This document shows positions 13,401 to 23,523 of a DNA stretch of 64,000 nt, one piece after another. This stretch comes from Watersipora subatra (Eukaryota; Bryozoa; Gymnolaemata; Cheilostomatida; Watersiporidae): NCBI RefSeq assembly GCF_963576615.1, contig NC_088716.1, forward strand, positions 59,908,228-59,972,227, given 5' to 3'. The first letter of the stretch is position 1. The number at the start of each line of letters is the position of its first letter. The position numbers were made by a program, and so were the translations under genes. The notes beneath the pieces were generated by a model. The model had not been told where the DNA came from. It searched no databases and saw only the letters and a program-made list of their open reading frames with translations.

Positions 13401-16400
13401 GTTGGTTTTATGAACCTCGTTGTGAGTATTTAAGGCTCATTTTTTTATTTATTAATATCTGTGGCTCTGTATACGATAGTGGCTGGACACAAGACAATGG
13501 TTTTGTGATGGAACATTTAAAATATCCAAACATTGTAGAAAAGGTTCCTCAACTTTTGTGTGTCCTCAAAATTTATGTTACCTCTTCAGCTTAACGCAAG
13601 TATTAATTACCAAACTGAATGGTTAGAAGTGACAAAATATCAGAGGGTCCACGTATAGACAATATCTTTACAGGTTTTCATAATCAGCGGTATAATTCTA
13701 TTAAACGGTAAGGTTGACAGTAATTCTATGAAGCTGTGAGGCTGATTGTAACTTTATGAATCTATGAGACTGACAGTAACTCTATGAAACTAAGGCTGTT
13801 GGTAACTCTATGAACAAAGAAATTGACAGAATCTTTATGAAACTGTGAGGCTGACAGTGAATCTATGAAACTGATAGGCAGATGGTAACTTTATGAAACT
13901 GATGCTGGTGGTAGCTCTATGAATTCAGTATGCTGTAGGAGAGCAATTTTGAGATGGACCAGGAGGGGATGAAACTGCAGCTCAATCAACTTAACCAGCT
14001 TCTGCAGGTTGTGGACAGAACCTTTTATAACTACCTCGGTATGTCCTGCTATTTATGCCGTTGTTTGCTAAGAAGAGGAATATTTTCTGTAGTTTTATGT
14101 CTTGAATTTTATATTATTATCTATATTATATTATTTATATATTATAGCTTTTTCTATGGAAGATGCCATCCTTGACATTTTACGTTATATTTTTTTATCA
14201 ACAGAAAAGCAAGATTCCTCCAATATGTTCTTCACATTTCGATGGCTTCTTATCTTATTCAAACGCGAGTTCAGCATGGAGGATGTGATGAGACTCTGGG
14301 AGGTAAGGGTTCATATCACTCTAACAGTTCTCATGTCTTTTTGATGAATAACTTTCCTCTCAGCGGATGCAATTTCGGTTCAGCCTTCATTAGCTTCTCT
14401 TATATACTATCATCCAGAAAGAATCATTGTTTTCTGTCAAAAGTGGTTGATCTGAATGAATACTCATTCGGTGTCATCAATGAAACGTTGTTGAGCAAGC
14501 TGACACATTACATCAAGTATTTTATTTTACGCAACATCTCATTAAAAATTTGTAACATCTCCATCGGAGAGAGTAGAGAAGAAAATGTTTACTATTATCT
14601 TTAGCACTGTTACATGGGCCACTCGGGGCCGCTTCAAACACTATCTCTTGGTCACGATTAACCGTGACATTTGTCTGAGAGTTCCTCGAGTATTCATCTA
14701 GGGAAATATAATTAGTTACACGAATAGGTTTGAGCCATAATATTCCATTTTCTGTTATACCTTCTGGTACAACAGTACTTCTTCACTACACACTTTGTTA
14801 TGTTCGATTGTAAAATTAATTCAGATTTTAAACATTTTATTCGTCTTTTTGGTGGAAACTACTTGAATGTTGGAGTATTTTGAAAAAAGAACCTTTACTG
14901 CATAGTTAGTCGAGTGAATGTTTGGTGAGTTAATCGATTTGTATTATGACTAGACAGGAGTTTCCGCGTTCGACTCTCGAGTTGAATGAACGCCAGAAAA
15001 AGATTTATCATGTTGCGCACTCAGTCTAATGTTCTAATCAGGGTTGCTCTTGAGTGGCCGTTGTAACAATGATATTGTAGAAATACAAATAGTCCTACCT
15101 TCTGCATAAAACAAACAGGGTTGGTGTTTAGCTAGTGTGATGATGTCGACCATGGAAGGATCATTGGTGCTATTTGCTAGGCTTTATTTAGCATATACAA
15201 CATTTACCATTCTAGCTTTTCAACTTCATATCACGAGAAAAGGGATTTTTTGCAGTTCAAATAAATTAAGAGAACAAATAAAAAATGAGTACATAGAAGT
15301 GTGTGTATAAAAAAGGTTATGAAAAATGTGTTTATGAACATGTGTAGTTTTCTCCTCTTGCCAAGCTAGTGCTTCAAGCAAGTATCAACACCTTCATACA
15401 AAATTACATTACTCCCTGCGATGAAAACTTTTTACAGTAACTAGGTGAATGCCCAGCGTTGCCCAGTAATAAAAAAGTCTGAAAACGCAGACTGCGCAGA
15501 AAACATATTTTTATTTAACATATACAACATTTACCATTCGAACTTTTAAACTTCATAGCATGAGAAAAGTGTTTTTGTGCCGTTCAAATAAATTAAAAGG
15601 AAAAATAAACAATGAATTAATGGAAGTGTACGTATAAAAAAGGTTACTGTTGCAGCAGAAACTCGTTGTATTCAAAGTTTTGATGAACATTACTGATACC
15701 TCTCGATACTAGTACAAACAGAAAAATAAGATATCGGACTTTCTTTTGTAATCCAGATAATACAATTGTCTAGGTGAAAACCGTATAGCTTTTTACAGCT
15801 TTTACCGAAATCGGAAATATGAGTGTAATGGCACATTTAAAATTGAAACGACACATTTTAAATTTGCAAATTGAAAAAATAGGTAATGGTAAAAAATTAG
15901 CTTTTAAAAACATTTCAAAAAAATTACAAACACAAAAGGTAATATTAACTAATAATAAAAAGTGCACATTTAGCGTGTGCAATCGCAAAAAGGGTATACG
16001 TACAGTATATGTTAAGAGCAAGGGGGATGATAAGAAAGGCTTAGCCTTGTGGTTATGCGTGTTTGTTGGAAGACTCGCGATTTGAATGTCGTGGGTTCAA
16101 ATCCAGTATGATGGTGAATTTTCATTGCTATATTTTTATCGCTATAATTGGACAGATGAATGACAGATGACAGACAAACATTGATATTAATATATATAGA
16201 AAATATATATGGATTATCATCAAATCAAGTAGCTAGCTGTAAATAAAAAATGAATCAAATTGTATATGAAAAAGAAGGACTTGTAATTAATTGAAAGCTA
16301 AGACCATCCATCAGTTAAATTAAGAGACGTGTTTTTCATATTATTACTGTCCGCAATTTTGTGATGGATTTTCATCAGCAAAGGCTCTACAGCTTAAAAA

Positions 16401-17971
16401 CATTATTGACAGAGCGCTTGTAACACTATATATTGAGGGGGGTCCCTCAGAGGGTGCCTTCTAACCTTATCATTACCTTACCTTCTAACTTAACATTATT
16501 GACAGAGCGCTGTGACTAACATGAGGGTTGCATGTTTTATTACTAGCATTATATTACCCGAACTTCAGTGGTAGTTTCACAGGAGCTAAACTTGGTGGGA
16601 TAACATGTACTATCCTCTAAAATATTACATGAAAAATGTGTGTTAACAAATTGATTTGTTTATAATATTCGAATCTCAAATCACCCTTGCACTTTTCCAA
16701 GTCAAATAATGTGAAAACTGACTTGAATTGCTACAAAGGGAATTTTTTTCAAATATTCAATTATTCAAATTACTCTTGCTTAGAACTCAGCTATGCCTCA
16801 TTGTTACTATGTTACCCTTTTTGTCAGGTTCTGTGGACAGGCCTTCCATGCAAGAATTATCAGTTAGTCGTAGCTCTTGCTCTTCTCAAGCAGTCCAAGA
16901 GCATTATCATCAGCAGTGAATTCACCTTCAGTGAAGTACTCAAGGTCAGTCTTTCTTTAATGGAGTTGTCGCTACTTTGCACCTGTTTTCGCTGCATATG
17001 ACCTACATTACATTTTTCTAAGATTGTTGTAAAAACTGGTTGCATGACCATGTGGAGCATACGTGTTCTCAATACTGTTCTTTTTTTCTTGATGACATGT
17101 GTAAATATAAGAGGACTTTGAATGATTTATAAATATTAGTCGCAAAACATCATGTTTGTCTACAGTGCGTGTAAACAAGCTAAATTTCTATATATTCTTA
17201 TGCTCTAGTTAAAAAAGCTCCTGGTTATCAGAAAAATTATTTTGACACAAGGTCATGGAAATGTGCTTATAACCCGTAATAACTTCAACAAATATAGTTT
17301 CATATTCAGTCTGAATGCTATAGAAGCAGTTTAGAAAAACTGCCTTACCATTTGCGCTTTGACCGAGTAGTCATTCCAGACAGTGTTAACGCTTCTGGGC
17401 AATTTCATTAAGATGTTTACTCAGTTGAATGCATTTTATTCAATGTGTTCCTAGTTGATTTTGGGAAATGGCAAACACCGACACGCCCTTCATGGGTATG
17501 TCGGTGTTTGCCATGGCGAGAATATGCTGTCGCTCGACAGTATTTGTGGTTGAGACAGCCATAAGTCATAAAAGCCATTAAAGTTGTAAGTCATAAAATT
17601 GTGGAAGAATGTTCCATCCTTCAACTCAGGAATGACTTGAAATGGTTATTTTTAAACGAGTTAGCGATGCGGTTGATGTTTTACAGCACATCAATGACCT
17701 CTCCGGACAAATTGATCTTGAAGAGCTCTTGGTGTCATCTGAAGCTTTAGCACAGCAGCTGATTGAGTGTCAAAACCTACCAAGTTACGTCAGCGCAATA
17801 CTTGGAGATGAAGACAGCATTAACTCAGATCTTAGTCCTTACGAAAAGCTTGCAATAGCACCAGAGCCTCAAGCCAAGAAGGTTGCCCCACCAAGGCCAA
17901 CTTCTTCACCGACTAGAACACAAGCTACACCTGAAAATTCTCCAGCTACATTGCAAGTGGAAAATTACTGA
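1431..17971 (+). CDS. TBC1D15: TBC1 domain family member 15/17-type Rab GTPase-activating protein, complete, 16 exons
   Basis: Exons: 1431-1472, 1691-1780, 2059-2230, 3831-3962, 4073-4157, 4957-5065, 5167-5373, 5562-5690, 6662-6765, 7970-8064, 11269-11385, 13321-13421, 13939-14038, 14205-14302, 16828-16944, 17687-17971. All have AG/GT borders and agreeing phases, giving 660 codons plus TGA (human TBC1D15 and TBC1D17 are about 690 and 650). The N-terminal Rab-binding region is recognisable (LISGNLYIIDK, residues 34-44). The TBC domain starts near residue 323 with GISHGMRQVVWKYLLSYY. The dual-finger residues are present: Arg394 in IEKDVNR and Gln431 in YVQGMSDLLSPLL. The C-terminal tail is Pro/Ser-rich. 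The family stimulates GTP hydrolysis on Rab7 and related Rabs, and mammalian TBC1D15 acts at mitochondria with Fis1. Vertebrates have both 15 and 17, so the symbol denotes the pair. The start exon is the least certain. Confidence 0.93.
4614..4771. repeat. 19-bp minisatellite in TBC gene intron 5
   Basis: About eight head-to-tail copies of AGATGTATACATAAACTAT, the last ones diverged. The array lies in the intron between exons 5 and 6. Confidence 0.9.
6860..7000. repeat. CA-rich imperfect simple repeat, intron 9
   Basis: A run of CACACTCACACA-type units with interspersed CCTCCG and CTTCGC steps, starting 95 bp after exon 9. The translated ORF (repeats of THLHTLTQLRT) is an artefact of the repeat. 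Confidence 0.85.
7135..7990 (+). repeat. 36/37-bp minisatellite made of the exon 10 acceptor and exon start
   Basis: Twenty-two units of roughly GGTCTGGTTGTTGTAG followed by TGATGAGTACTTCCTTATAA precede a twenty-third that is the functional one: TTGTTGCAG then CGATGAGTATTTCCTTATGAAG, the 5' end of coding exon 10 (7970-8064, HDEYFLMKAQWK). Almost every unit keeps the TAG or CAG acceptor and the GATGAGTA(C/T)TTCC exon start. Most units are 36 bp (12 codons, open in the exon frame). Those with an extra A are 37 bp. Confidence 0.92.
8103..8395. repeat. About 39-bp minisatellite just 3' of exon 10
   Basis: Seven to eight diverged copies of a unit like GAGTTATCATATGACTTTAT plus GAGTTGGTTATTCATA, starting about 40 bp after the exon 10 donor. 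Both strands are open in one frame (MSYDFMSWLFI and MNNQLIKSYDN repeats). There is no sign that either is a gene. Confidence 0.88.
10098..10672. repeat. 44-bp minisatellite, intron 10
   Basis: About eleven copies of a 44-bp unit containing GCAAAGCATTGGGAAATTGA and CGACTCTTACATGACATATA. It is interrupted once near 10540 by a short block (TGTGATGTTTTTTTGCAATG) that also occurs just before the array, near 10070. Confidence 0.9.
11041..11236. repeat. 28-bp minisatellite directly 5' of exon 11
   Basis: Seven nearly identical copies of GTTGCTATACAAGGGTATCA plus CTATGCGA, ending 33 bp before the exon 11 acceptor (11269). Two short ORFs across it are repeat artefacts; the second runs into real exon 11 coding sequence. 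Confidence 0.92.
12572..12724. repeat. About 24-bp minisatellite, intron 11
   Basis: Six diverged copies of AAAGGGCCAAGTGATGTGGTTTTA. Confidence 0.85.
13705..13928. repeat. About 30-bp diverged tandem repeat before exon 13
   Basis: Seven or so degenerate units of the type AACTCTATGAAACTGTGAGG CTGACAGT, ending about 10 bp before the exon 13 acceptor at 13939. Confidence 0.8.
15441..15690 (-). mobile_element. Helitron-like 3' end, copy A (non-autonomous)
   Basis: Read on the minus strand, the copy ends with a short hairpin (CTGGGCAACGCTGGG), a few bases and CTAG followed by T. This matches the Helitron 3' signature of a GC hairpin then CTRR with insertion next to T. It shares the body (ACATTTACCATT, CTTCATAGCATGAGAAAA) with copies at 32511 and 60492. 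A second body fragment lies at about 15188-15340. The 5' end was not found and no Rep/helicase gene is present. Confidence 0.5.
16041..16120 (+). repeat. tRNA-derived SINE head or degenerate tRNA-like sequence
   Basis: TTAGCCTTGTGG resembles a pol III A box, and GGTTCAAATCC at 16094-16104 matches the B box, at tRNA spacing. The flanks do not form a full acceptor stem, so this looks like a SINE head or an old tRNA pseudogene in intron 14 of the TBC gene rather than a working tRNA. Confidence 0.55.
16399..16511 (+). repeat. Short direct duplication of about 20 bp
   Basis: AACATTATTGACAGAGCGCT occurs at about 16398 and again at about 16491, flanking a segment with CCTTCTAAC/CCTTACC repeats. It is intronic, with no function visible. 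Confidence 0.6.
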
Positions 17972-20480
17972 AAAATTATTTTCATGGGAAAGAATTGAGT
18001 ATTTCATTATTATTTTATTTGATATATTAAAATAATTTTCAAAAACATGAATGTGCACAGATCTGGTTCTTCCTAGTCGAAATGGAACATGCAGAGTTAT
18101 GTTTCTAACCACGCTAATTGTTTCTTGTTTTAAATTCACTGCTTTATGTATATATATCTTCTATTTTGATATTACATGCATTTATATTGTCTGTTCTTTA
18201 TTTGAATACTTTCTAATACAAGAAAACATTAAATTAAAATGAAGATACATCAGATGCCATAATGAATGCAGCAACCAAAAGATAAAGATTTGTGTAGCCA
18301 TTTAGCATAATTGTACGATAACCTTCAAAAGTTCAGCACTGGTAAGGAGTGTTTATTGATATTGTGATGACAGCAGCCATTTACAACTAGTTTGTCATTC
18401 AGTAATACTAAAAACATTTACACTTGACAATTATTTACAATGTTTAAAATCAACTGATCCGACCGACGACCACTTTGACCATGTCAGACAAGGTCATGGG
18501 ACAACCAATTTATTCCATACCATTTTTATTATTCGCTATTATGATTTCGTAGTATAATGCTTATTTAAAAATTTTTTTGAATAATTTATGCAGCCTGGTT
18601 TTGAGTTTCTTTACTTTCAGTTTTTATTGGTCTCAAAGCCTGTCTTGCATCTCTGATAGAAGTCATGATCCGGCTCATATTTATGAAGACACTACTAGAT
18701 TTATATTCAGGGTGTCAGGTGTATAGGTTAATGAGCTAGTATATAGACAGTTAATTTTTTTTTTGTCACATGGTCTAATTTGTTTCAAGTAGCATTGACT
18801 GGTGTACATAAAATTAATATACGGTATATCCATAGTTGGATGAGCATGTCATATTGTTGTTCTTCAGACTGAACGATCTACACTAGCTATGTTTAGCATG
18901 AACAGAGGTATTAACATTCACTTGGCAGCATTCGCATCCACAGTACTAAGCAGAAGAGCATGAATCTTAACACTAACAGCTATCATAAAAAGAGCCATTC
19001 ATCGATTTTAGAAAACAATGGGTACCATAGATCTTAATCGAAGCCGTGTTGCGTGATATAATACTTATATGTACTTAAATGGATAATCACGATAAAACAA
19101 TTCCTAACCTTCACAAATAGATCAACAAGTATGTAGGCAAGAGCAATACAAGTATAGAAGACAATATAGTGGGTCCTTCCTACTCCATTGCACCATTCTC
19201 TGAACCATTTTATATCTACATTTATCCCACAACCAAACACGGGTGAAGCGATTGTTTGGGAGCTTTACGATAAATGAATATGTGCACACAACTCACGGAA
19301 ACTATTCATGAACAGCTGTCCCAAACCCTTGTGCCTAAATCTCATCAACAAATTTAACAGTTTTTCTATGGAGTCGTTTAAGTATAACAACGATGGTGGC
19401 AATTACTGTGTCTTTGTATAGGAAGACCCGAGAGTCAGGTGGGCCGACCCGGTCACCTCTGACCCAGTGGGTCAAGACCAGACGAGCTACCTGTGCCAGC
19501 TCTATTCTTAGCTTCATAATGCGCCCTAATCGAAATATATATCTTTGCTATCTCACGAGCTAGGCTACTAGCTTGATGATTACACTTAAACAATAGCATG
19601 ATGTTGAATCTCAGCAACTTCTCCATGGTGGCAATTAGTGCTAGCCTGGGAAAGTTTGTCACCAACCCAGCACTACTAAGCAACACTCTCGTCGCTTTCT
19701 CACTGGTTGCAAACCTCAATCACCACAGGCGAAGACAAAGTCAAGCCACCACCCACCATGATTCTTAACTGTGATTATGGAATTCGTTGCTTGGTTTACA
19801 TCATAGTTAGTAACATCCACGATGCGGGTGAAACAATCATTACACTTCAGCTTTGGTGACCTAGCCAGCTACATAGCCAGCTGTAAAATAATCATTCTGC
19901 CTCATTTTTGACTTAAGACATACTTGCATACTCATCATATTTAGTCATGTTTAGTTCAGCAAGATATTAGTCTATTTACCTAGCCAGGGTCTGGCTCTTT
20001 GAGTGGGTGGGCTATTTGCACCCCCCTCTCCTTTCCCCCTTCTCTCTTTTCCCCTTCTCACTTCTTTGCAGAAGGGGAAAAAAGAGCATGGGGATAGGAG
20101 AGGGTGGCGAATAAAGCCCTGATGGCTCATGATTTGTGTGCAACAATTCACAGCTTTTTTAGTTTTAATCTAAGGTGGTTATCAGATATTATCACATAAT
20201 TGCTTTAGTTTACTGGATTATGAATCCAAGAAGGTTTTTATGTGAAAATAAATGTGATTTTGTCACCTTCTCCTGATGAGCTTCATTGTTAATAACAGTG
20301 CAGTCAAGCATGAGGTACAATACAATGACAATACAATACGTCGTGCTATTTAAGTCTGACAAGGCAACCGATGGGAATAGCTATTATTGGCCAATCTAGG
20401 TATATATATCTATGGAGAAAACTTAAAGGTGTTTAACCGCTATGCTCTGATTAGAATGTGTCCAAATACAATTTGAGTTA
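17972..20480. other. Intergenic region between two convergent genes
   Basis: The region separates the TBC stop codon from the stop of the minus-strand peptidase-like gene. An ATTAAA at 18228-18233, about 260 bp after the TBC stop, could serve as its poly(A) signal. At about 20020-20110 a CT-rich tract (CCCCTTCTCTCTTTTCCCCT) is followed by an AG-rich one, forming an imperfect inverted repeat. Short ORFs at 19034-19719 show no recognisable motif. Confidence 0.5.
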
Positions 20481-23440
20481 CTATACGCCCTTGCTTGGCC
20501 CTATGCCAGAATCTCCATTAGTGGGAAAAGCTGTTAAAGAATTCCCTTGGTTGGCTGCTGCGACTCGTACGTTCTCAATATGAGGATCCCAGAATAGTGC
20601 AATTTGCAGATCTTCTAGGTAAGACGACTTCTGTTTCAGAATGTGCATTAGGTTCCAGTGTAGCGCGATAGCCATATATTTTGGAAATCTTTTGCTATTG
20701 CTTTCTTTTTCACCAATAAATTGTCCTAGTACTTTCTTTTTTGGACCATCGCCATCTTCTAAGTAAACGAGTGCACCACAATCTCCTCCTTCTAACCTGA
20801 AATTTCAACAAACACTTAACATTAACAAGTTGGTTTTTTAACTGATACCTCTTTACATGTCACGTGTTTTCTTATTTTATCCAAAACCCAATGGATTGCA
20901 AATACGAAGTTTTTGCAACTCTCTGAAAACCAAATCACTTTCAGTCAAAGAGCTTATAAATTTGATTGATATGATCATGATATTGTCAAAGAGCTTGATT
21001 GATATGACTTATTAGGTTTCAAAAGAGGATTATAACTGGAACTACTTCATAAAAATTTGCTACCCAGAATGACCACGCTGATGCAGGGACTTCTTACAAA
21101 TTACAAATGGTGCAATTTGAATTTTAAAAAGGTTTTCAGCAAAATTGATGAGCAATAATAAAATTTAGAATGCTCCTAACCTTCATTAACAAGCACCTAA
21201 AATCTGCTTAAGGCTTATCGACAAAATGTTCCAAATTTTTCCATACCGTATACTAGTTTTATCAGCTCAAAACCGAGTTGTTGTTTTGAATTATGGAGTA
21301 ATGTAACAAAATCTTGCATTGAAAAAAATTGTGAAATTTCAAAGTGATTTCTATTTATAATTCAAATAAAAACACAACATCAAAACCAATTTTGCTCAAT
21401 TTTCAGTTTTGTCTGTTGAAAGATTGTATCAACTAAAAATACTCTTACTGGCACATTTTAAATCTATCATTAAAACCAAGTAGAAGCATACAAACTACAC
21501 TAGAGCCTCAAAAACCAGTTTAAAGCTCCTTAACTTTTATAATGCTTCAAGGTCAGAGATCAATAGAATTTGGAGTTGCTTCACTCTGAAATAGTCCGGC
21601 TAAGATAACAAAACTAAAAATTTAAAACCGATGCTAAGAACCACTCGCTGAAGGTTTAATATTTTAAATACAAAATTATTGGCCTTTGACCTTTGTATTT
21701 GCTAGATTGTACCAAAAACAGTGAATGAACAAAAATCTTACTACTTCATTTTACTTTAAACTCCTTACATCTGCCAAGCTTACTAGCTACATCCTATCAC
21801 CTTGATTAAGTGCTATACTATAGTGCACTCGGACCTAATTCTCCAAACAAATGTTTTTTATAGTATTTTCATAGTTAGTATGCTTTCTTTTTTTCTTTGT
21901 TTTTGGTTGCTCATGATGAGATAACACCCACATGCATAAACACCAGCGCACACACACATGAACCTATAAAAAGGTTTCATTAAAAAAAACTAAATATTCA
22001 AGTAAAAATTTTTATCGAGAAATAAATTTATTTAATTGCATGAAGAAAACGGAAAGTAAGTTTGATTTTGTTTTGAATGTTTGCAAGTTTTGTTTTACTG
22101 TAATGAGAAATTGTAAAACAAGTTCATCAATATAATTTTAAAAAGCAAGGAACTATGAAAATTAGACAATTAGATTTTAATTATGTTGTGCTCAAAATAT
22201 ATGCAATATTCAAAAGACTTCTTCTGTTTTAATTTTGTGGTTGTTGAACTTAAAGATTGCTACATATAATAATAATAATAATAGACAAGGCCATTCCTTA
22301 TGTGCTTCACAAGAACAGTTCCACAAACTTACGTTTGGCCATCATCGAGCTGGAACAACAGATGATCTCCAAACACATAGTAATAATAGGAAAAGCCTGG
22401 TATTGGGCAAAGGTTTCCAAACTTGCCATTGCAAGAAATTTTATGACGAGCGAGGCTTAGGGATTCTAACTCATCTCTGGAATCAATTGGAACAATTTCA
22501 ACATCGTCACCCTCAAATTTAGGGATTGAGCTTGTTGATCCAGCACTGGCCACTGCTCCAGCACAGGTCACTGCTTCAGCACTGGTCCCTGCTTCAGGGC
22601 TGTTCAAATGGGGGTTGGTCTTACGAGTTTTGAAGTAGCTGATGATTTCTTTAGCCTCACTCCTTTCTAGTTCGATGAGCATAGCATCATGCAGTAAGGA
22701 AGCATATCCGGGAAAGTCTTCGTTCCTTGCCCTTAGAAATCGATAAACAGATCTTGGTTCATTTTCAAGCGTATTTGCTTTTGAGCCGACCCACATGCAG
22801 TGTCTTGCATCAAAAAACGTTTTAAATACGCATTTCTTCATCTTTTCCTGATGCTTTTCAACATCTTGTGGCTTTTCAATTTTATACTGCCTTTCTTCTG
22901 TAGATAGTAGCCCATGACACGGGGTGAGTAAAAAATATCGAAGTTTATCTGCATTGTAATCTCGGCGGCTCTTCGCTTGCATTATTATGCGAACTTTCGT
23001 TATCAATCTTGAAGATGGATTATCAAAGGTGCCAAAAACAAACTCCTCTACATCTGATTTCTGATTACCCAAAGCAAACTTGAAGAGATCAGCTAAACTA
23101 AGCTCTTCGCCCTTGCATCGCAGCTCTTCTGCAAACAAGGTATAGCCATATGACTGAGCTGCACTTTTCATTTCTTTAACTGCTTGTTTCTTAATTTCTA
23201 TGTCTGTCATCAATACTGCTATCTCTCCATCATCCTCATCAAATGTACCAGCTCTAATCTCGTGCTCTTCCATGATTCTTGCAAATATAAAACAGTAATT
23301 GTTTTTCAGAAAAATTTCATTTCAACATTTTACTTTGGAAGAGAGAGGGAGAAAGAGGAGAGACAGGGAGAGAGATAGGAAGAGAGAGGGAAGAGAGGGA
23401 GAAAGAGGAAAGAGACAGGGAGGGAGAGAAGGGAGAGAGA

Positions 23441-23523
<83 letters not shown>

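Noticed and set aside
19453-19719. 88-residue minus frame with AREIAKIYISIRAHYEAKN
   Set aside because: No motif, no matching exons and no start context; probably chance.
22235-22522. Plus-strand 95-residue frame
   Set aside because: Shadow of the minus-strand peptidase-like exon at 23277-22333 and its flank.
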